Positions 23,698 through 33,041 are shown, counted from the first letter of the stretch. The stretch: 64,000 nt of DNA from Paenibacillus massiliensis subsp. panacisoli DSM 21345 (GCF_000426545.1 NZ_AUFO01000018.1:97989-161988); one strand, 5' to 3'. Translations and numbers: made by a program. Notes: generated by a model from the letters alone, not told the origin.

Positions 23698-26688
23698 TTA
23701 TCTACTGATAGTAATACGCTTTGTAGCAGCATCGTAGTTCACTGTGTAGCCCGCAGCCTCGTTGATGACCCGCAGCGGCACCAGCGTATAGCCATTCATA
23801 ATGATCGGAGCCTCGCGAATCTGCGAGGAGTAATTGCTGATTACACCATTATCCTTAATCATGATAAGTCGATTGCCAACCCAGAGCGTCATCTCACGCT
23901 TCATTTCCAGTTGATTCACAGTAATCTTCTTGTCCGTATCACTATAATCTACGATCGAGCCTGTTGTTTCTCCAATGAAGCGCAGAGGAACCAGGGTTAC
24001 CCCATTGCGCACAATTGGGCTTTGTGGAATGGTTACCGATCTGCCATCAATTGAAGCCTGTGGTGAGCCAATGGTTAGTGTGATTCTCCGTGGCGACGTA
24101 GACGATGTTACCACTGGATTACTTGCTTGAGCCACCTCGGACGGGAATACCTGATAACGGATTCGGCCCAGTCTCAGGAGCAAAGCATCCTTGTTCAAGC
24201 CATTTTCCAGATCTTCTGCTGCATCTCTGGCATCGTACCAATCTGTCTGACTCAGTGATCTTTCTGCACGCTCCACTCGACTCGTCGCTCGTTCCAGGTC
24301 CCGGCTGTTTCTGGAGCTAGAACTGCTGGAGCTACTGGAGCTTGAAGATGCTCTGGTACGGCCAGTGATTTCTACCCCTGGAGATTCATCTCCACTTGAA
24401 TTAACAGTCGCCACGCGAATATCATAAGTCCGATCGGATCGAAGACCGCTAATCTCATAATTAGATCTGGTCGTGCTGGTCTCCAGCTTGTCATCTACAT
24501 ATATTTTGACTCTGTTAATGGCACTTGGAATTCTATACTCAATCTCAAGCGAGGTTGTTCCTCTGTAAGAGACGGACAGATTTGTGACCTCTACGCGATT
24601 GTTCGTTGACCCCGAATTGCTGGAGGATGCCGAAGTTGTACCTGATACACTTACACCTGGCGCAACCATATTCCCACGCTTCGCTCTCACCATAAGTGTA
24701 TATGTCGTTGACGGGTTCAAGCCTGTATACGTGAATGATTCTCCTGTGACCTGCTGTTGAATCAAGTTTCCGTTCAGGTAGACCTCTACAGCGTCCGTGT
24801 TTGCAGGCTTCGTCCAGACGACCGCTAGGGAATTGGTTCCGGTGCTAGTGACACGCAGATTTGTTACATCCGCTACCGGACTTGTATCTGCTGCCGTTGT
24901 GCCTGGAACGCTGACACCAGATGCAATCTGAGAACCGCGTTTGGCTCGTACGGTCAACGTATATGTTGTTGATGGATTTAGGCCCGTGAAAGTAAAGGAT
25001 TCACCACTTACCTCCTGGACATAGTTTCCATTAAGGTATATATCAGCCGTGTTCGTATTGGCCGGCTTTGTCCAGCTAATGGCCAGAGCATTGGTCGTAG
25101 TGCTGGTTACAGTCAGATTCGTTACATCACTTACAGGTGTATTATCTACAGTAGCAGATGTCGTCTCTGTAAGAACTTCGTTGTCTACTGAGACATTTCC
25201 ACTCGTATCCTCAGCTCTTACCTCAATTTTGTAGCTTGTGCTCGATTGAAGAGAGTTAATTTTAATGTTATTCAAGTTGGTTCTTCCATACTCTTGATCA
25301 TTTACATAGATCACAAATTCTTTGAAATCCAAATCCGCTGGCCGAGCATAGGCTATCTCCAGAAAATCCGGACCTTTGGAGGTGACACGCAGATTCGTCA
25401 CTTTGCCTGGTGGCGTCGTATCTACCGGATCGGTTGGATTTGTCGGATTCGTTGGGTTCGTTGGGTTAGTCGGGTTTGTTGTCTTATCCGTTCTGAACGT
25501 CACCGACTCTCCACTGGATTCGACTGGAGTTCCATCGGAATTGTACACCGTTTTTACGACATAGGTATACTCGGTATCCTCATCCAGATTCATCAAAGGA
25601 TATTCTTCTTCATATACAGCCTGCTGTACATTGACTCCCAGACCATTGTAGATGTTCACGTGACTGAAAGCCTGATCTGTCGGCTTCTTCCAAGTCAGCA
25701 CTGAACTAGTCTGTGTAGTTCTTACCGCTTCCAAACCGGTTACTTCCTTAGGAATCGTTTTATATATCACAAGTCCAGCACCGTATTGGTTTGTAGGTCC
25801 TAGGCTCCTTGTATATTTTTGAAGCTCTGAGCGCAGTTCACTTGGCGTGTATGTTGGATGAAGTTGCTTAAGAAGTGCCATAAAACCTGTTACATGTGCT
25901 GCTGCTACGGCAGAGCCGCTAACAACCACATAGTTATCTCTTCTTCCAGCGTTCATCTTGTCTATGGTCTCAATGTCCACTCCAGGAGCCGATACCTCTA
26001 CAGATGGACCTGTTCCAGAGGTGATATCTCGCTCTTCCAATTGATTTACTGAAGCAACTGCGATAACTTCATCGTATTTTGCAGGGTAAGGAACATTATC
26101 TCCTAGACCATCAGCAGATCCATCATCTCCGGCTCCCGCTACAATGACAATTCCCTTAGCATACGCTTCTTTAATAGCATTGGCTACTCCAGGAATGTCT
26201 CTATCCATTGGAGCACTGATCTGTATAATGTCCATATCATTATCAATAGCCCACTCGATGGCTGTAATCAAACTATTGGGTTGTATTACTCCTAAATTAT
26301 CAGTCACCTTTAAAGCATGCATTTGTGCTTCAGGAGCGACTCCTAGTATTCCTTTATTATTTTTTTGAGCACCTATGACACCAATTACGTTATTGCCACG
26401 TCCAAAGATGTCATCACTGTTATTGGTCGTTCCTCCGATTGTCCCTACATCTTCGTGGGACTCATAACCGGAGTCGAGTACCGCAATTTTTACACCATTG
26501 CCCTGCACACCTGCCGAATGGGCCTCAGTGAGCTTCATTCTCGCAAAACTCCATGATGTGCCTTCTGGACTAATTGTAGCTGCGTAAATTGAAGAAGGGG
26601 GCAGCACCGCAAACTCAGTGACCCCCGCTAGTAGAGTCAGTGATAACATCGAAGCTGCAATCTTTCTCAATCGTTGATTCTTCATCAT
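23698..26688 (-). CDS. Secreted catalytically dead subtilisin-fold protein with FN3 and copper-amine-oxidase-N-like domains
   Basis: A 996-residue secreted protein. After a signal peptide (to about residue 37) the subtilase domain begins directly, with no inhibitor_I9 propeptide. It aligns along its whole length with subtilisins: AVLDSG keeps the catalytic Asp (D72), but HGTHVAG is replaced by RGNNVIG (R97 at the catalytic His), AGN by AGD (D188 at the oxyanion Asn) and GTSMASPHVAG by GSAVAAAHVTG (A260 at the catalytic Ser). FN3 domains start near 313, 427, 516, 603 and 696, with an NPT-repeat linker at 403-420. A Ser tract at 781-795 and a helical hairpin precede two copper-amine-oxidase-N-like repeats (868-996), common in Paenibacillus exoproteins. 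Likely a binding or scaffold protein, not a protease. Confidence 0.92.
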   Translation of the reverse strand: MMKNQRLRKIAASMLSLTLLAGVTEFAVLPPSSIYAATISPEGTSWSFARMKLTEAHSAGVQGNGVKIAVLDSGYESHEDVGTIGGTTNNSDDIFGRGNNVIGVIGAQKNNKGILGVAPEAQMHALKVTDNLGVIQPNSLITAIEWAIDNDMDIIQISAPMDRDIPGVANAIKEAYAKGIVIVAGAGDDGSADGLGDNVPYPAKYDEVIAVASVNQLEERDITSGTGPSVEVSAPGVDIETIDKMNAGRRDNYVVVSGSAVAAAHVTGFMALLKQLHPTYTPSELRSELQKYTRSLGPTNQYGAGLVIYKTIPKEVTGLEAVRTTQTSSVLTWKKPTDQAFSHVNIYNGLGVNVQQAVYEEEYPLMNLDEDTEYTYVVKTVYNSDGTPVESSGESVTFRTDKTTNPTNPTNPTNPTNPTDPVDTTPPGKVTNLRVTSKGPDFLEIAYARPADLDFKEFVIYVNDQEYGRTNLNNIKINSLQSSTSYKIEVRAEDTSGNVSVDNEVLTETTSATVDNTPVSDVTNLTVTSTTTNALAISWTKPANTNTADIYLNGNYVQEVSGESFTFTGLNPSTTYTLTVRAKRGSQIASGVSVPGTTAADTSPVADVTNLRVTSTGTNSLAVVWTKPANTDAVEVYLNGNLIQQQVTGESFTYTGLNPSTTYTLMVRAKRGNMVAPGVSVSGTTSASSSNSGSTNNRVEVTNLSVSYRGTTSLEIEYRIPSAINRVKIYVDDKLETSTTRSNYEISGLRSDRTYDIRVATVNSSGDESPGVEITGRTRASSSSSSSSSSSSRNSRDLERATSRVERAERSLSQTDWYDARDAAEDLENGLNKDALLLRLGRIRYQVFPSEVAQASNPVVTSSTSPRRITLTIGSPQASIDGRSVTIPQSPIVRNGVTLVPLRFIGETTGSIVDYSDTDKKITVNQLEMKREMTLWVGNRLIMIKDNGVISNYSSQIREAPIIMNGYTLVPLRVINEAAGYTVNYDAATKRITISR

Positions 26689-26713
26689 ACCACCCTTTAA
26701 AATCCTTATTTTC

Positions 26714-26820
26714 GAATCTATTTCATCTGCTCAGTTGCAACATACCTAAATGATCGTTCGCGATCTATACCTGTCAGACCGAGGCTTTATCCCTTTATAA
26801 ATACGTCATGAAATAGATTC
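26714..26820 (-). promoter_or_regulatory. Structured 5' leader of the pseudo-subtilase gene
   Basis: A perfect 13-bp inverted repeat (26714-26726 with 26808-26820) closes an 81-base interior that holds a second hairpin (GATCG-CGAA-CGATC on the minus strand) and a purine-rich GGGATAAAGCC stretch. It sits about 25 bases before the start codon. The closed-stem architecture resembles a riboswitch aptamer, but I could not match it to a class I know. Confidence 0.5.
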
Positions 26821-26948
26821 TGTTGCTCTGCATTTACTCACAGTTAAGCTCTGCTTACAACAAAAATAAAAAAACACTTCTACTCTTTATCGGCAAATAT
26901 TCCCTTTTGCATTAGAGCAAAATATGAATTACTCAAGTTGGGTGTGCA

Positions 26949-26982
26949 CAAAAAAAGACCCACAGCGGCTTCGCTGTGAGTC
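26949..26982 (-). terminator. Terminator of the NlpC/P60 gene
   Basis: On the minus strand AGACTCACAG and CTGTGGGTCT form a stem followed by TTTTTTT, 18 bases after the stop codon. Confidence 0.88.
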
Positions 26983-26999
26983 TCGAATGATTCCAAGCC

Positions 27000-27470
27000 T
27001 TAGTTCATAGCTACCATCTTCTGATAGCTGGTCTCGCTAACTACACGTCTAGCCGTCACATAGCGCTTGCTGTAATAGGAGTCGGACAGCTTACTGACGG
27101 TCACACCTTTGCTGCTTGAAGAATGTGCAAACTTATTATTTCCTACATATATACCTGCATGCGAAATGCCGCGACCGTTCGTGTTGAAGAATACCAGATC
27201 TCCTGGACGCAGATTGCTCTTGGCAACGACCTCCCCTTGCTTCGCCTGAAGTGCCGAGGTGCGCGGGAGGCTCAGATTGAACTGGTTGAATACGTATCTT
27301 ACGAAACCTGAGCAATCGAACCCGGAGGAGGTCGTTCCTCCATATTTATACGGAGTCCCCTTTACTTGGGAGACCTCCTGAACCAATTTTGCCTCACTGG
27401 CATATGTACTTGCAGCAGTACCTGTAAAAAGAACAGCCGCTCCGAGCAGGGACAAGATGACTTTTTTCAC
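27000..27470 (-). CDS. Secreted NlpC/P60 peptidoglycan endopeptidase
   Basis: A 156-residue protein with a signal peptide ending near TYAS and a single NlpC/P60 domain. The catalytic triad is visible: C53 in DCSGFV, H104 in SHAGIYVG and H116 in FAHSSS. These enzymes cut gamma-D-Glu to diamino-acid bonds in wall peptides. No LysM or SH3 anchor is present. The start is GTG 27470 behind AAAGGAGG. A c-di-AMP riboswitch precedes it, so wall hydrolysis here should respond to c-di-AMP and osmotic state. Confidence 0.93.
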   Translation of the reverse strand: MKKVILSLLGAAVLFTGTAASTYASEAKLVQEVSQVKGTPYKYGGTTSSGFDCSGFVRYVFNQFNLSLPRTSALQAKQGEVVAKSNLRPGDLVFFNTNGRGISHAGIYVGNNKFAHSSSSKGVTVSKLSDSYYSKRYVTARRVVSETSYQKMVAMN

Positions 27471-27482
27471 GAACGTAGTTCC

Positions 27483-27605
27483 TCCTTTGATGCCTACGGA
27501 GTTAGCTTAAGGATTCGGTTAAAGGTTCCCTATATTCCCTGTATACGAGAATAATTCACCCACACTGGTTCCCCCGTTTTCAATGATGAAATTCGGCAAT
27601 GAATA
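27483..27605 (-). promoter_or_regulatory. c-di-AMP (ydaO/yuaA) riboswitch
   Basis: The minus strand carries the conserved blocks of the ydaO class in order: CGGGGGAACCA, GGGTGAAT, GGGAAC, AACCGAATCC and AGCTAACTCCGTAGGC, ending right at the ribosome site of an NlpC/P60 gene. This class typically sits before cell-wall hydrolases and ion transporters and turns expression off when c-di-AMP binds. Confidence 0.93.
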
Positions 27606-27895
27606 AGTTAATATTTTGTAACCATGTACATGTTAATATATTTACTATTAGCTTGTCAATCTTAATAAAAATTACTATTTTTTATTCGCATTAGCACAAC
27701 TTTTTCAAAACCACTGCGTATATATTTAACGAAAAAGCCAAACCTAATAAGCCTTTCTAGCTACTCTCCTACTTTATCACCCTTCATAAATTCCTCCATA
27801 ATCCGATTTTATTAATTTACATTTATTCTTATTGTGATTACAAAAATGTAATAATCAAGACATTAATACGGCTAACATAGTGCAATGCACATGCC
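27606..27895. other. AT-rich intergenic region upstream of the riboswitch
   Basis: No gene is visible. The stretch is very AT-rich and must contain the promoter of the riboswitch transcript, but no unambiguous -35/-10 pair stands out. Confidence 0.4.
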
Positions 27896-27925
27896 AAAAA
27901 AACCCTCCTGACATGCAAGAGAGTT
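27896..27925 (-). terminator. Terminator of the DJ-1/PfpI gene
   Basis: A 9-bp stem with two G-T pairs (27917-27925 with 27901-27909) is followed by a run of T on the minus strand. Confidence 0.65.
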
Positions 27926-27959
27926 AACTTATTCCTATTTTCCTTTTCCTCATGGTAAT

Positions 27960-28484
27960 CTATCCATTTCGATAACATTTGAAATACTGAATGGTCTCCT
28001 CCAGATCGGCCTCGTCCTTGTAGATGTTCAGCATGCGGCCGAGCTCAATGGCAAAGTCCGCATAGCCGTTCGCTCTTGCTGTAATTAGGTTGCGATCCAC
28101 CCTGACCAGATCTTCAATATGGGTAGCAGCATTCGTTACAGCATGTCTGCCCTCCAGTATTCCATAGTGCTGTAGCAGATCTGTAGCCGAACAGATGGCT
28201 GCAATGAACTTCTCCTGCTTGTCCAACTCCTGAACAAGCGCTGCCAGTCGTGTATGCTCTAGCAATGCGCTAGTGTCCCCTCCGGGTATGATCAATAGAT
28301 CAATCTCTGCCGCGTTGATCTCTTCCAGGCTAGTTGACGGCATGACCACCAAATCCTCATAAGATCTCACAGGCTCCTTCGTTAGACCGACCGTAACCAT
28401 GTTTCCTTTGGTCTTCATCAAGTAGGTGGCCAGCATAATTTCAAAGCTTACATACCCGTCATAAATCAACACATGTGTGTACAT
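27960..28484 (-). CDS. DJ-1/PfpI family protein
   Basis: A 174-residue class I glutamine-amidotransferase-like protein. The nucleophile elbow AAICSAT holds the conserved cysteine near residue 97, and LLIIPGGD and NLITARA are typical of the family. I start it at ATG 28484, behind AAGGTGAG; the upstream GTG at 28499 lies inside that ribosome site. Members act as chaperones, deglycases or AraC-like sensors; the specific role here cannot be told. Confidence 0.88.
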   Translation of the reverse strand: MYTHVLIYDGYVSFEIMLATYLMKTKGNMVTVGLTKEPVRSYEDLVVMPSTSLEEINAAEIDLLIIPGGDTSALLEHTRLAALVQELDKQEKFIAAICSATDLLQHYGILEGRHAVTNAATHIEDLVRVDRNLITARANGYADFAIELGRMLNIYKDEADLEETIQYFKCYRNG

Positions 28485-28670
28485 GATATATCTACTCACC
28501 TTCTATGTATATATCCCTGCTCATTTCAAGTATCGCCATCTAATGTACATTTGTCCAGCCTTGCATGATGAGAGGCAGCATCAAGAGATTACACTTTCAC
28601 ATGATCAGCATCAGAATACGAGGGCGTGGTCGAGAACAGCGGCTATATATCGGGGTTGAATCGACGAAAA

Positions 28671-28693
28671 GGGGCGCCCTGTTAGGACACCCC
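28671..28693 (-). terminator. Terminator of the polyamine operon
   Basis: GGGGTGTCC and GGGCGCCCC form a 9-bp stem with a 5-base loop on the minus strand, followed by TTTT. It lies about 100 bases after nspC. Confidence 0.7.
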
Positions 28694-28797
28694 TCTCGTG
28701 TTCAAATCTATATTACTAGTGCGTGGTTGCATTGCAGTACCCTAGCTTATGAAACGGTATATGATCAGGATGATACAACGTCTGCTACTTGGTCAGA

Positions 28798-29925
28798 TTA
28801 AGCCAGTCTCATCTTGAAATCATTATAACCGAATTGGCGTACGACTTCACAATCTCCGTCCTTGCGCTGCACAGCAATGGCTGGCAATGCCATTCCGTTG
28901 AATGTCGTATTCTTCACCATCGTATAGATCGCCATATCCCCGAAGGTCAGACGGTCACCACTCTTCAGTGGTTGATCGAATGAATAGTCGCCAATGATAT
29001 CGCCAGTCAAGCAAGTCTGTCCCCCAAGACGGTACAAATGCGGCTTCTCACCGACCTCGCCAGATCCGAACAGCGGCGGGCGGTAAGGCATTTCCAGAAC
29101 ATCCGGCATATGACAGCATGCGGACGTATCCAGTACCGCAATATCAATACCATTTTGCAGTGTATCCAGCACCGTAGTCACCAGATAGCCTGCGTTCAGA
29201 GCAATCGCTTCGCCAGGCTCCAGATAGACTTCCAGACCATATACTTCCTGCATGCGCTTGATGCATTTCTCAAGGCGTGCGATATCATAATCCTCTCTGG
29301 TAATATGATGTCCGCCACCGAAATTGATCCATTTCATTTGACTAAGCCATGGACCGAACTTCTCCTCGACCGCATTCAGGGTTGTCTCTAGGTCATCCGA
29401 GTTCTGCTGGCAGTGCGTATGGAAATGCAGACCCTCTACGCCCTCCAGCTGCTCTGGACGGAAATGCTCCAGCGTCACGCCGAAGCGGGAGCCAGGAGAG
29501 CATGGATCATAGATCGCATGCCCCTCTTGTGTGGAGCATTCCGGATTGATGCGCAGTCCGATGCTTCTGCCGCCCTTCAGAGCACGATCCTTGAAGCGCT
29601 CCAATTGGGAGAAGGAGTTGAAGATAATGTGATCGCAGATCTCGATGATCTCATCAATCTCATCCTCACGATACGCCGGGGAGAAGATATGATTCTCTTT
29701 CCCCATCTCTTCATAGCCAAGACGCGCCTCATACAGGCCGCTTGCTGTCGTACCGCTCAGATACTCACCAATCAGGGGGTACATCGTTGTCATGGAGAAG
29801 GCTTTTTGTGCCAGCACGATCTTGCAGCCTGTACGTTCCATGACACCGCGTAGAATTTTCAGATTTTTCTCCAACAGTCCCTCGTCTACCACATAGCAGG
29901 GTGTTGGCAATTCCTCAAACTTCAT
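28798..29925 (-). CDS. nspC: Carboxynorspermidine decarboxylase
   Basis: A 375-residue PLP-dependent decarboxylase of the alanine-racemase fold. The PLP lysine is K41 in VLAQKAF, with HTHCQ near residue 177, NFGGGHH near 210 and EPGEA near 246, and the C-terminal DTSACCHMPD motif. It decarboxylates carboxynorspermidine or carboxyspermidine to the polyamine. It follows its partner dehydrogenase by one base, giving the two-step alternative spermidine pathway. Confidence 0.93.
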   Translation of the reverse strand: MKFEELPTPCYVVDEGLLEKNLKILRGVMERTGCKIVLAQKAFSMTTMYPLIGEYLSGTTASGLYEARLGYEEMGKENHIFSPAYREDEIDEIIEICDHIIFNSFSQLERFKDRALKGGRSIGLRINPECSTQEGHAIYDPCSPGSRFGVTLEHFRPEQLEGVEGLHFHTHCQQNSDDLETTLNAVEEKFGPWLSQMKWINFGGGHHITREDYDIARLEKCIKRMQEVYGLEVYLEPGEAIALNAGYLVTTVLDTLQNGIDIAVLDTSACCHMPDVLEMPYRPPLFGSGEVGEKPHLYRLGGQTCLTGDIIGDYSFDQPLKSGDRLTFGDMAIYTMVKNTTFNGMALPAIAVQRKDGDCEVVRQFGYNDFKMRLA

Positions 29926-29926
29926 A

Positions 29927-31126
29927 TTAGTCCACTAGCTTCGGATCGAAGCTCTCCTTCCACGGAAGTCCCCATTTGTTCAGCGCGTCCATAAATGGAT
30001 CTGGATTGAACTCTTCAATGTTGTATACGCCTTTAGCATCCCATTCGCCTGTCATCAGCATCATTGCCCCGATCATCGCTGGCACACCAGTCGTGTAGGC
30101 CACCGCTTGGGAGCCCACTTCCTTGTAGCATTCTTCATGATCGCAGACATTGTATACATAATATGTCTTTTCTTTGCCGTCTTTCTTACCGCGGAAAATA
30201 CAACCGATATTCGTCTTGCCCTTTGTACGAGGTCCGAGCGAAGACGGATCTGGCAGTACTGCCTTCAGGAATTGCAGCGGAATGATTTGCTTGCCTTCGA
30301 ATTCAATTGGCTCGATGGAGGTCATTCCTACATTCTCCAGACATTTGAGGTGCGTCAGGTAGCTTTGACCGAACGTCATGAAGAAGCGAATCCGTTTCAA
30401 GCCTGGAATGTTGGCAGCCAGAGACTCCAGCTCCTCATGGTACAGCAGGTACATATCCTTCTCCCCAACTTCTGGGAAGTCATACACGCGCTTGATCTCC
30501 ATTGGTGCCGTTTCAATCCACTCGCCATTCTCCCAATATCTTCCGTTAGCGGATACTTCACGAATGTTGATCTCAGGGTTAAAGTTCGTAGCGAACGGAT
30601 AGCCGTGGTCCCCTGCATTGCAGTCCAGAATATCTATATATTCAATTTCGTCAAAATGGTGCTTCAGGGCATACGCGGAGAAGACGCCGGTTACACCTGG
30701 ATCGAATCCGCTACCCAGCAGTGCTGTAATGCCAGCTTCCTTGAAGCGTTCACGGTATTCCCACTGCCAGCTGTATTCGAATTTTGCCGTATCTTCCGGC
30801 TCATAGTTCGCTGTATCCATATAATTCGTCTTGGTCGCAAGGCAAGCGTCCATGATTGTCAAATCCTGATATGGCAGAGCCAGGTTCATTACAACGTCCG
30901 GTTTGAAATCTTCGATCAGAGCAATCAGCTCGTCCACATTGTTGGCGTCGACTTGCGCCGTCGAAATTTTGGTTTTGCCGCCATCCAATTTTGCCTTCAG
31001 GTCGTCGCATTTCGATTTTGTCCGACTTGCGATACAAATCTCCTCGAATACCTCACTGTTTTGAACGCATTTATGAATGGCTACTGATGCAACGCCGCCA
31101 CATCCGATAATAAGCGCTTTTCCCAT
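29927..31126 (-). CDS. Carboxynorspermidine/carboxyspermidine synthase
   Basis: A 399-residue saccharopine-dehydrogenase-family enzyme that condenses a diamine with aspartate semialdehyde using NADPH. The Rossmann motif IIGCGGVASVAIH is at residues 6-18, with NLALPYQDL near 82 and GSGFDPGVTGVF near 137. I choose ATG 31126 because AAGGAG is eight bases upstream; the ATG at 31132 is too close. It is co-transcribed with nspC. Confidence 0.92.
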   Translation of the reverse strand: MGKALIIGCGGVASVAIHKCVQNSEVFEEICIASRTKSKCDDLKAKLDGGKTKISTAQVDANNVDELIALIEDFKPDVVMNLALPYQDLTIMDACLATKTNYMDTANYEPEDTAKFEYSWQWEYRERFKEAGITALLGSGFDPGVTGVFSAYALKHHFDEIEYIDILDCNAGDHGYPFATNFNPEINIREVSANGRYWENGEWIETAPMEIKRVYDFPEVGEKDMYLLYHEELESLAANIPGLKRIRFFMTFGQSYLTHLKCLENVGMTSIEPIEFEGKQIIPLQFLKAVLPDPSSLGPRTKGKTNIGCIFRGKKDGKEKTYYVYNVCDHEECYKEVGSQAVAYTTGVPAMIGAMMLMTGEWDAKGVYNIEEFNPDPFMDALNKWGLPWKESFDPKLVD

Positions 31127-31193
31127 GTCCATCTCTCCTTAATCCAAGTAATTTTTCACCAATACATTCGTTGTCTAATTTACAATTATCACC

Positions 31194-31249
31194 AAAAAAA
31201 GCAACAAAAAAAGCAAGTGCAAAACGCAGCATTCGCGCACAACACTTGC
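31194..31249 (-). terminator. Intrinsic terminator in the polyamine operon leader
   Basis: GCAAGTG (31249-31243) and CACTTGC (31219-31213), with further internal pairing, are followed by two T runs on the minus strand. It lies about 70 bases upstream of the synthase start with no credible gene before it, so it may attenuate the operon. Confidence 0.65.
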
Positions 31250-31840
31250 TTAAGATATATACAAATATTAATGAAGCATAACATGTCCATGACATGAGGT
31301 CATGCACATACACAGCCATAACAGTCATTCGACATTACGGCAGAAAGCTCTTCTTAATATTCAAAATATATCTTTGAGTAGGATCAGAGTCTATATAGCA
31401 AATAATTCGCCTTTATCACTCTTATTGACCGTTTCACAAGTTGATGTGCAGATGCACTGGTTGTAAAGTAACCAACTTATAAAATTTGAGCTTTTAACTC
31501 AATCAATAAGGCAACCAAAAGTTGCCAATCGGCATTTGACCCGGCTGTCCGTATGGCCTTAACTTCCTGTACTCAAGAAGTGGTCAAAACAATTATCTGC
31601 TTGGAAAGATCCAGATATATTTTGAGCATACCAGCATTCAATCACAATCGCGAATGAGCGAAGCATGCTTCCTTGAATATTAACTTTCCAAATCACACTT
31701 CTGTATGCTATCAAAACGAAACTCAAAAAGCAATCAAATTTTAAAATTTCTTTTGTAAAATTTTTGTGTAGACCAGAAATCATTCATCCCTGGTAAGTAG
31801 CGAAGTCTATAAATATGCGTATTTCCCTATATTCATGCCA
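31250..31840. other. Long intergenic region without a convincing gene
   Basis: About 590 AT-rich bases between the polyamine leader and the xylanase terminator. A 74-codon minus-strand frame (31559-31783) lacks a ribosome site and shows no family resemblance. Small hairpins are visible (GGCAAC-CAAAA-GTTGCC near 31510). I see no RNA gene I can name. Confidence 0.4.
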
Positions 31841-31867
31841 AAATCCCAGTGGAACAAGCCCACCGGG
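31841..31867 (-). terminator. Terminator of the xylanase gene
   Basis: CCCGGTGG and CCACTGGG form an 8-bp stem (one G-T pair) with a 7-base loop and trailing T residues on the minus strand, about 90 bases after the stop. Confidence 0.65.
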
Positions 31868-31958
31868 ATCTGATTTAATACATATCAAGTCCATTATTTT
31901 AGTATCCACAAATGCATTGCCTGCTACTTTGAATTACAACATCATTTGATGCCCACGA

Positions 31959-33041
31959 TTAATGGATGTCCAAATAGTCAATCAAGGCATCCCACGTGCC
32001 ATCATCAGCTGTGACCACTAGTTCAATCTCTTGGTTGCCCGTTCCGTGACTGATGTTGTTCAACGTGTAGACTGCAGGGTTACTTCCTCCGTAGTAGAAG
32101 GTGCCCTTCGTCTGTCCACCGATCTTCAGATCCACTCTGGCCATATTGGAGGTACTTGATGCACCGCGCAGCGAAAAGTTATGTGTACCACTTGCAAAAT
32201 TCTGGATGAATTTCACTGAGTCATTGTTGGCGTATAAAGCAACCCCGTTGAATGGAGAGCTGATATTCCCCGTATATTGACCGCTCTTGGTCATATTCTC
32301 CGCTTCGATTCTCGTAGCACTAACTGGAGGAGTCGTACCGCCACCAGAGCTGCCTCCAATCGTAAGTGTATTGCTGTATACATTGGCCGAGCCGCTACTT
32401 TGATATCCCTCTACAGTCAAAGCTACTTCATACATCTTGCCCATCGGCATGCCGCGGCTTTCCCACGCTTTGAAATGCTCGCTCACTGATATCGTCCCAC
32501 TTGTTCTTTTTGAGGTTCGGACACTCCAATACTGTTTGAAGGTTGTTACACCTTTAATCGAAGGCTGATTAACCCTCGTCGTCTCATAGATGTCATAGGT
32601 CCCTCCGTCTATACTGACAGACCCTTTATAGCTTCCTGTAGGACGGTATGTGCCCCAGCTATCAACAATGTAGTATTCGACGAGTGGGTCTACCACCCAT
32701 CCATAGACTGTAAGATACGAATTGCCGTTCGGCTGAAAGGTGGCGCCATAATTAATCGCGATATTGCCAAGTTGCTGATGCGTCTTGGTCTCGTCGAATT
32801 TCTTGCCTTTACGGAACAAAATATTGTTGATATTGTTCCACTGCGCACTAAAGGTGCCGCCGCTATTAAGCGTCATGCTTCCAGACCCACCATTATCCTT
32901 CCAAAATTCATAGTCATAGCCGTCATGGGTTGAAATCTCATTGGACGTAATCGTCGTTGCAGCCTGCACATTGGCTGTGGGTAGAATCATCGCAAAACCG
33001 AGCAGCATCGTGACAAATAACTTCATTTTTTTCGATTTCAT
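31959..33041 (-). CDS. Secreted GH11 endo-1,4-beta-xylanase with C-terminal CBM
   Basis: A 360-residue secreted enzyme. The start at 33041 follows GAGGAGGG and gives a signal peptide to about residue 27 (VQAATT). Residues 30-230 are a GH11 beta-jelly roll with nucleophile E122 ([10 protein letters not shown]), acid/base E211 ([11 protein letters not shown]) and the thumb NQPSIKG. A Ser/Gly/Thr linker leads to a carbohydrate-binding module (240-360, TRIEAENM) that ends in an aspartate-rich [14 protein letters not shown], fitting the calcium-dependent CBM36/CBM6 type. It degrades xylan outside the cell. A cre box upstream points to CcpA control. Confidence 0.94.
   Translation of the reverse strand: MKSKKMKLFVTMLLGFAMILPTANVQAATTITSNEISTHDGYDYEFWKDNGGSGSMTLNSGGTFSAQWNNINNILFRKGKKFDETKTHQQLGNIAINYGATFQPNGNSYLTVYGWVVDPLVEYYIVDSWGTYRPTGSYKGSVSIDGGTYDIYETTRVNQPSIKGVTTFKQYWSVRTSKRTSGTISVSEHFKAWESRGMPMGKMYEVALTVEGYQSSGSANVYSNTLTIGGSSGGGTTPPVSATRIEAENMTKSGQYTGNISSPFNGVALYANNDSVKFIQNFASGTHNFSLRGASSTSNMARVDLKIGGQTKGTFYYGGSNPAVYTLNNISHGTGNQEIELVVTADDGTWDALIDYLDIH

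Noticed and set aside
24650..25140. Two nearly equal stretches of about 260 bases as a possible mobile repeat
   Set aside because: They encode successive FN3 domains of one protein, so this is internal domain duplication.
30107..31087. 326-codon plus-strand frame opposite the carboxynorspermidine synthase gene
   Set aside because: It is an antisense shadow; the minus-strand product matches a known enzyme family throughout.
31559..31783. 74-codon minus-strand frame in the 590-base gap
   Set aside because: No ribosome site, AT-rich codon use and no family resemblance.
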